The notes beneath the pieces are model-generated. The model made no database searches. It was not told where the DNA came from and saw nothing but the letters and a program-made list of their open reading frames with translations. Both the position numbers and the translations under genes were made by a program. DNA of 8,925 bases, from the NCBI GenBank assembly GCA_027460605.1, contig JAPZAN010000260.1, positions 1 through 8,925 of the forward strand. The letters are read 5' to 3'. Positions within the stretch are counted from its first letter, which is position 1. Each line of letters starts with the position of its first letter. The DNA is from Candidatus Methanoperedens sp. Its GTDB lineage: Archaea > Halobacteriota > Methanosarcinia > Methanosarcinales > Methanoperedenaceae. Shown here one piece after another: positions 5,223-8,925 of the stretch.

Positions 5223-6497
5223 ATGATAATCAGGAATCACGAAAGGATACATGCAGATGAGGAAAACCTGTGTAAAAAATGTATCAGTGAACTGGAGGAC
5301 CTATACAGCTACCTTGAGCTGTCAAGAGAGGAACTTGACCTGCTGGATATGCCAAGGCGTTCGTTTACGGTTCATTTCCCCGTACAACTGGATTCAGGGA
5401 AAACAAAAATGTTTCTGGGGTACAGGGTGCAATATAACGATGCAAGAGGTCCTGCCAAGGGCGGCATAAGGTTCCATCCTGAATTGACACTTGACGATGT
5501 CAGGGACTTAGCATTCCTGATGACGCTCAAATGCGCAGTGGTAAACATACCTTTTGGGGGCTCAAAAGGCGGCGTAGTGGTCAATCCCAAGGAATTAAGC
5601 AGGCATGAGCTTGAGCGGCTGACCCGGAGTTACATCCGCGCCATCTCCGATTACATAGGGCCTTACAAGGATATCCCGGCGCCTGATGTTTATACTGATG
5701 AAAAAATCATGGCATGGATACTGGATGAATATGAGCGGATAAAAGGCGAACATACGCCTGCTGTGGTGACAGGGAAACCGATTGAACTCGGCGGCAGCAA
5801 AGGGCGCAACTATTCTACTTCGCTTGGCGGCATACTTGTTCTTGAGGAGGCCCTGAAAAAGAGGAGTATCAGGAAACAGGAAGTTAATATCGCTATCCAG
5901 GGCTTTGGGAATGTCGGTGAAAATGCCGCCCGGATACTCCATGAGAGGGGATATAAGGTCATAGCGGTGAGTGATTCGAAAGGCGGTATCATTGCAGAAG
6001 GCGGTCTTGATATACCGGCTGTGATGAAGCATAAGGAACAATCCGGAAGCGTTGTTGATTTTGCGGGGAGTAAAAACATAACAAATGATGAATTGCTTAC
6101 CAGTGATTGCGATATCCTGATTCCTGCTGCGCTTTCTGAACAGCTTAATGAAAAAAATGCAGCCGATGTGAAAGCAAAAATAGTCCTGGAACTTGCCAAT
6201 GCACCGACAACGATAGAGGCAGATAATGTTTTTTCAGATAAGAAAATAATGCTCATACCCGATATACTTGCCAATGCGGGCGGCGTGGTCGTGAGTTATT
6301 TTGAGTGGAGCCAGAACCTCAATAATGATTACTGGGAGGAAGATAAAGTCCTTGAAAAGCTTGAAAAAATCATGGTAACTTCATTCAATGACGTTCATGC
6401 ATTGTGCCAGGAAGAGAATTGCAGCATGAGGACGGCGGCGTACCAGCTTGCAGTTAAAAGAATACTTTACGCCGAAAGATTGCGAGGCAACCTATGA
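5223..6497 (+). CDS. gdhA: Glutamate dehydrogenase (Glu/Leu/Phe/Val dehydrogenase family)
   Basis: It catalyses reversible NAD(P)-linked deamination of glutamate to 2-oxoglutarate and ammonia in the cytoplasm, linking nitrogen and carbon metabolism. Numbered from the MIIRNH start (424 residues, normal for the hexameric family), the substrate domain has GPAKGGIRFHP (76-86, Lys79), TLKCA with Lys103, the signature IPFGGSKGGVVVNP (109-122, catalytic Lys115) and APDV with catalytic Asp155. The dinucleotide-binding domain shows IQGFGNVG (225-232) and VSDSKG at the end of the second strand. PDILANAGGVVVSYFEW (346-362) is a conserved late block. NAD versus NADP preference cannot be read safely. AGGAGA (5208-5213), nine bases before the ATG, fixes the start; the longer frame from GTG 5121 is translated repeat. 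The 3' end overlaps the convergent agmatinase gene by six bases. Confidence 0.95.
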   Translation: MIIRNHERIHADEENLCKKCISELEDLYSYLELSREELDLLDMPRRSFTVHFPVQLDSGKTKMFLGYRVQYNDARGPAKGGIRFHPELTLDDVRDLAFLMTLKCAVVNIPFGGSKGGVVVNPKELSRHELERLTRSYIRAISDYIGPYKDIPAPDVYTDEKIMAWILDEYERIKGEHTPAVVTGKPIELGGSKGRNYSTSLGGILVLEEALKKRSIRKQEVNIAIQGFGNVGENAARILHERGYKVIAVSDSKGGIIAEGGLDIPAVMKHKEQSGSVVDFAGSKNITNDELLTSDCDILIPAALSEQLNEKNAADVKAKIVLELANAPTTIEADNVFSDKKIMLIPDILANAGGVVVSYFEWSQNLNNDYWEEDKVLEKLEKIMVTSFNDVHALCQEENCSMRTAAYQLAVKRILYAERLRGNL

Positions 6498-7352
6498 TTT
6501 TGCTTTTGCACTTGCCATAATAAAATCGCGGACAAGCTTTGCGCCAAGAAGCGCGGTATTACCAGAATCATAAGCAGGCGCAATTTCGACAAGGTCGAAT
6601 CCCACTATATCCGGGGCAAGGCAGGAGATTACAGCCCTCACATCGCGAGGCGTTATTCCATAAGGTTCAGGCGTCCCAAGCGCCGGCGCATATGCGGGGT
6701 CTATCGCGTCCATGTCTATGGAAAGATAAACAGGACCCCTGATATAATCCCGAATCCCGGAGACTATCTTTTCGATGCCTTCCGTGGCTACATCATCGGC
6801 AGAGAACACTTTAATCCCTTTCTCTTTGACATACCCGTACTCTTCCAGCGTCCCGCTCCTTACTCCTATTGAAGCGTATTTCCGGGTCACATTTTCAAGA
6901 ATATGCCTTGAGATGCATGCATGGCTGTTTCGTTCTCCATGGAATTCCTCCCTCAAATCCATGTGCGCATCAAGAACAACGAATCCAATATCAGGATATT
7001 TATTCTGGCATGCCTTAACGAACGGGTACGAAAGTGAATGTTCCCCGCCAAGCATTATCGGGATTTTTCCGTCTTTAACATAATTCCCGGCATGAACTGA
7101 GATCATCTCAAGAGTAGAATCTATATCCTTCGCTACTTCAAGGTCGCCCGCATCATGGATGTCCACATCCACGAGGTCAATATCAAAAAAGCTGCTGTAG
7201 GTCTCGAAATTGTATGAGGCTTCTCTCATTTTCTGCGGCGCGAGACTGCTTCCCAGCCTGAAGCTTGAGGTGCCGTCAAAGGGAACGCCGCAGATTACGT
7301 ATCTGGCTTTTTTGTAGTCAGAGTTTGCATCAGCAAAAGTAGTATTCTGCAT
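6492..7352 (-). CDS. speB: Agmatinase / ureohydrolase (arginase family)
   Basis: It is a binuclear manganese enzyme that hydrolyses agmatine to putrescine and urea, or a close variant substrate. In 286 residues all metal ligands are visible: GGEHS (His105), DAHMD (Asp128, His130, Asp132) and SIDMDAIDP (Asp213, Asp215). His144 in NSHA and Glu256 in GFDLVEIAP fit the catalytic and substrate-binding positions. The SIDMDAIDPAYAPALGTPEP block (211-230) is the family signature. Its ATG immediately follows the TAA of aIF5A with no intervening base and no Shine-Dalgarno sequence, so it is the second gene of an operon and is probably translated by coupling. Exact substrate is inferred; archaeal members beside aIF5A may act on agmatine-modified intermediates of hypusine formation. 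Confidence 0.92.
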   Translation of the reverse strand: MQNTTFADANSDYKKARYVICGVPFDGTSSFRLGSSLAPQKMREASYNFETYSSFFDIDLVDVDIHDAGDLEVAKDIDSTLEMISVHAGNYVKDGKIPIMLGGEHSLSYPFVKACQNKYPDIGFVVLDAHMDLREEFHGERNSHACISRHILENVTRKYASIGVRSGTLEEYGYVKEKGIKVFSADDVATEGIEKIVSGIRDYIRGPVYLSIDMDAIDPAYAPALGTPEPYGITPRDVRAVISCLAPDIVGFDLVEIAPAYDSGNTALLGAKLVRDFIMASAKAKS

Positions 7353-7739
7353 TTAAGTACGCATGTCAATTTTCATTTTCCCCATCGAATTCAAATAAGA
7401 TATATCTTTTCCTGCCTCTATTTTGCCTTTCAGGTCTTCCGGTATTTTTAGTTCGAGTGTGGAATAATCAGCATTATCCATTATCTGGGCAACATCGCCC
7501 TTTATTGATAATACCTGCCCGTTTTTCCTTTCTACAAGCGGGACGTATATCTTATCCGTCACTGGTGCTATGATTGAACGTTTGGAATTATCAAATATGC
7601 CGATAGCGTCTATCCTGGCTTTTGCCGAGCCGTGTTTTCCGGTTTTTGCATGAGAAATACTTTTAATGACACAGGGTTCTTCGTCTATCAGGACATACTT
7701 TCCTTCTTTTAACGTCCGTACTTCAACTTGTTCCTTCAT
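7353..7739 (-). CDS. Translation factor aIF5A (hypusine-bearing)
   Basis: aIF5A helps ribosomes through difficult peptide bonds and is modified at one lysine to deoxyhypusine or hypusine. The 128-residue protein matches the family length. An SH3-like N-terminal domain carries the hypusine loop SHAKTGKHGSAKAR (29-42), with Lys35 as the modified residue. A C-terminal OB-fold domain covers about 70-128 (VPLVERKNGQVLSIKGD, then the DLKGKIEAGKDI region). The start at 7739 is set by AAGGAG (minus strand, 7747-7752), seven bases upstream. A longer in-frame extension to 7919 runs back through the palindromic repeat and is not protein-like. The gene is directly joined to the agmatinase gene. Confidence 0.95.
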   Translation of the reverse strand: MKEQVEVRTLKEGKYVLIDEEPCVIKSISHAKTGKHGSAKARIDAIGIFDNSKRSIIAPVTDKIYVPLVERKNGQVLSIKGDVAQIMDNADYSTLELKIPEDLKGKIEAGKDISYLNSMGKMKIDMRT

Positions 7740-7765
7740 TGCGATTCTCCTTGCTCCATGACAGC

Positions 7766-7784
7766 TTATTATATAATAAATATG
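7766..7784 (-). promoter_or_regulatory. TATA box of the aIF5A-agmatinase operon
   Basis: On the minus strand CATATTTATTATATAATA is a strong archaeal TATA-type element, about 30-40 bases before the aIF5A ATG. Transcription would start near 7745-7755, giving a very short leader that just includes the AAGGAG site. Confidence 0.55.
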
Positions 7785-7821
7785 TCGATGATGAATCGGA
7801 GACTTATTATCTTGTTTGAAA

Positions 7822-7885
7822 AACCACAGAGAGCGCAGAGGACACAGAGAAAAAAATCTCGGTGCTCTCTGTGTCCTCCGTGGTT
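7822..7885. repeat. Imperfect inverted repeat of the CACAGAGGACACAGAG family
   Basis: The left arm begins AACCACAGAGAGCGCAGAGG (7822-7841) and continues GACACAGAG to 7850. The right arm ends CTCTGTGTCCTCCGTGGTT (7867-7885). The arms pair through AACCAC and GAGGACACAGAGAG, with one extra 8-bp unit in the left arm and an A-rich centre. It sits just upstream of the aIF5A promoter. Confidence 0.75.
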
Positions 7886-8024
7886 GGTTATTTATAGGTG
7901 AAAAACGATAGCAAGCCATGTATTATTCAAGTACGGGATTATGGTTAATTGTGGTTACCTAAATACTACTTCCTCAAAATCTCGGAATCATCAAAACATC
8001 CTGAATATGATAAAACTTAATAAT
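7886..8024. other. Intergenic stretch with no gene, short similarity to 3605-3633
   Basis: Stops occur in all frames. The segment 7932-7960 resembles 3605-3633 at about three quarters of positions (shared GGTTAATTGTGGTTA / GGTAAATTGTAGTTA). Both lie just 3' of an AT-rich minus-strand gene. No promoter or RNA gene is apparent. Confidence 0.35.
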
Positions 8025-8672
8025 TCATATTTTGTCGCACCGTGGTTTTTCAAATTTTTTAAACTGAATTTCTTTGTTGTTATATGTGATTTTGACTGGC
8101 TTATTTGAGCCAAATCCAAACTCAATAGGTTCAATATCTTCATCCCAATATTTATTTTTTATCATAAATTTCTTTATTTTATAGAATAGTCCAGACGCAT
8201 CGAACGATATTATATCTTTACTCATTTTAAAATGGATTCTATTGGGGTTTTTATTAAAGTCTGTTTTAAAGTTATCAGTAATCTGGAATGGTTGATAACT
8301 GCAATAAGGGTTTTTTATTAGTACATTAGGAGTAAGTGAATGTCCATTATCATCTGTTGTATTTTTCCGATATACGATCACAACTCCGATTAAACTTTTA
8401 TGGGATAATCCAATATCTCTTAATACGTCTTTGCAATCAGAAAATAAGGATTTATACATAAAATATTTACAGTTCAAAACAATTAGTGCATATTCAAAAT
8501 TACTATTTCTATAATGAAGCATTTCTTTTTCTATTTTATTTTTAATTTTATTTTTATTGTTTATAAAGGAAATAATCAAAAGTTTTTCAAGGCTTGGGTC
8601 AAATTCATTAGCGATTTTATCAGCATATATAGTAACATCATCTCTTATGTATCTGAACTCATTTTCTTCCAA
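8025..8672 (-). CDS. AT-rich uncharacterised protein, probably 5'-truncated
   Basis: I do not recognise the family. The first usable start is a TTG at 8672, giving 215 residues. It has a helical section (14-50, with IKNKIEKEMLHY), a mixed hydrophobic core (FEYALIVLNCKYFMYKSLFS, 59-78; KSLIGVVIVYRK, 92-103) and a Lys-rich C-terminal part. There is no signal peptide or membrane helix. No Shine-Dalgarno sequence precedes the TTG. The same frame stays open and protein-like for 40 more codons to 8792, where a hairpin-bearing element begins, so the TTG is probably not the original start. The composition is much more AT-rich than aIF5A or gdhA, suggesting acquired DNA. The alternating beta/alpha pattern might suit a nuclease-like or nucleotide-binding fold, but no catalytic motif is clear. 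Confidence 0.6.
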   Translation of the reverse strand: MEENEFRYIRDDVTIYADKIANEFDPSLEKLLIISFINNKNKIKNKIEKEMLHYRNSNFEYALIVLNCKYFMYKSLFSDCKDVLRDIGLSHKSLIGVVIVYRKNTTDDNGHSLTPNVLIKNPYCSYQPFQITDNFKTDFNKNPNRIHFKMSKDIISFDASGLFYKIKKFMIKNKYWDEDIEPIEFGFGSNKPVKITYNNKEIQFKKFEKPRCDKI

Positions 8673-8792
8673 TTTTTCTATCTCCCCTTTAGTATCTCTA
8701 ATAGCAACTTCGCTAAGTTCAATGCCAAATTTATTATCAGTCGTATAATAATCTACCCCGGCTTCATTTTCATCTACTTTTTCTAATTTTAG
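8673..8792 (-). pseudogene. Upstream in-frame continuation of the 215-aa gene, cut by the right-hand element
   Basis: Forty sense codons continue the frame upstream of the TTG, including VDYYTTDNKFGIELSEVAIR and a Lys/Glu-rich link. There is no ATG or GTG, and the only stop is TGA at 8793-8795, right at the edge of the hairpin element. The segment 'D-x(8)-GIEL-x-E' resembles the core of PD-(D/E)xK nucleases, but the match is too short to rely on. The natural start is probably beyond the insertion. Confidence 0.55.
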
Positions 8793-8925
8793 TCAAATGG
8801 GGTCAAGGGGTAGAGAACCCTCATGCTTTCAAGCATGAGATGAATCGTACCCCTTGTAAAAGCACAGAAAAGTTTCAAAAAACCAGTTGTAGAAGTAGCA
8901 AGCAAGAGTCTCATAACTTGCATCA
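8793..8925 (+). mobile_element. Probable end of an IS200/IS605-type or palindrome-associated element
   Basis: The boundary is set by the interrupted frame at 8792. The element carries a nested hairpin (8804-8856) of the kind found near the ends of IS200/IS605 elements. Beyond it, to the window edge, the sequence reads KSTEKFQKTS and then SKQESHNLH in one frame and KKPVVEVAS in the next. Together these resemble the '...VxSxKQEAHxL' tail of archaeal TnpB with a one-base frameshift. Having a TnpB-like tail directly after an end hairpin would fit an internally deleted, non-autonomous copy. The other end lies outside the window, so the call is tentative. Confidence 0.45.
8804..8856. repeat. Nested perfect inverted repeats (hairpin within hairpin)
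   Basis: The outer arms CAAGGGGTA (8804-8812) and TACCCCTTG (8848-8856) are perfect 9-bp complements. The inner arms CTCATGCTT (8820-8828) and AAGCATGAG (8831-8839) are also perfect, with a 2-base centre. Unpaired GAGAACC and ATGAATCG separate the stems. Single-stranded DNA or RNA would fold into a two-tier hairpin. Confidence 0.85.

Noticed and set aside
7740..7919. Longer aIF5A starting at 7919
   Set aside because: The extension is repeat sequence and promoter read through; aIF5A proteins are about 128-140 residues and AAGGAG precedes 7739.
8514..8786. Plus-strand 90-codon frame rich in Phe and Ile
   Set aside because: It is the antisense of the AT-rich minus-strand gene. Its Phe/Ile-rich, low-complexity composition is what Lys/Asn-rich coding gives on the opposite strand, and it has no ribosome binding site.

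Overview
The window looks like a chromosomal segment of a euryarchaeon, probably a member of the Methanosarcinales or a relative such as the Methanoperedens lineage. The lineage guess is an inference. The archaeal assignment rests on a Hef-type helicase/nuclease, an aIF5A carrying the hypusine-site loop, aIF5A lying next to an agmatinase gene, strong GGAGG-type ribosome binding sites and TATA-type promoter sequences.

Layout from left to right. (1) 6-1033: a membrane protein with a cytoplasmic zinc ribbon and an external cupredoxin-like domain that has no copper ligands; it converges with a small uncharacterised gene so tightly that their stop codons overlap. (2) 1121-3518: an unlisted 36-codon reading frame with a good ribosome binding site, overlapping the start of hef, the fork-repair helicase/nuclease. 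(3) 3519-4356: a short orphan gene tail, then an AT-rich minus-strand gene for an alpha-helical protein of unknown function. (4) 4513-4808: a 17-codon leader-like frame coupled by ATGA overlap to a small two-helix membrane protein. (5) 4809-5222: a non-coding stretch holding the 5' half of a tRNA-Pro(UGG)-like gene and several arms of a palindromic repeat family. (6) 5223-7739: gdhA, converging on an operon of aIF5A and agmatinase transcribed from the minus strand. (7) 7740-8925: another palindromic repeat, a decayed-looking intergenic stretch, an AT-rich minus-strand gene whose 5' end appears to be cut off, and at the right edge a nested hairpin resembling an IS200/IS605-type end.

The core genes serve housekeeping roles: replication-fork repair, ammonia/glutamate metabolism, and translation plus agmatine metabolism. 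aIF5A and agmatinase are linked by biology as well as position, because agmatine-derived polyamine chemistry feeds the hypusine modification of aIF5A. The two AT-rich genes at 3628-4356 and 8025-8792 and their flanks look like transferred or decaying accessory DNA.

Two starts needed correcting. The open frames of gdhA and aIF5A both extend upstream into copies of the palindromic repeat, but Shine-Dalgarno positions and family lengths place the true starts at 5223 and 7739.
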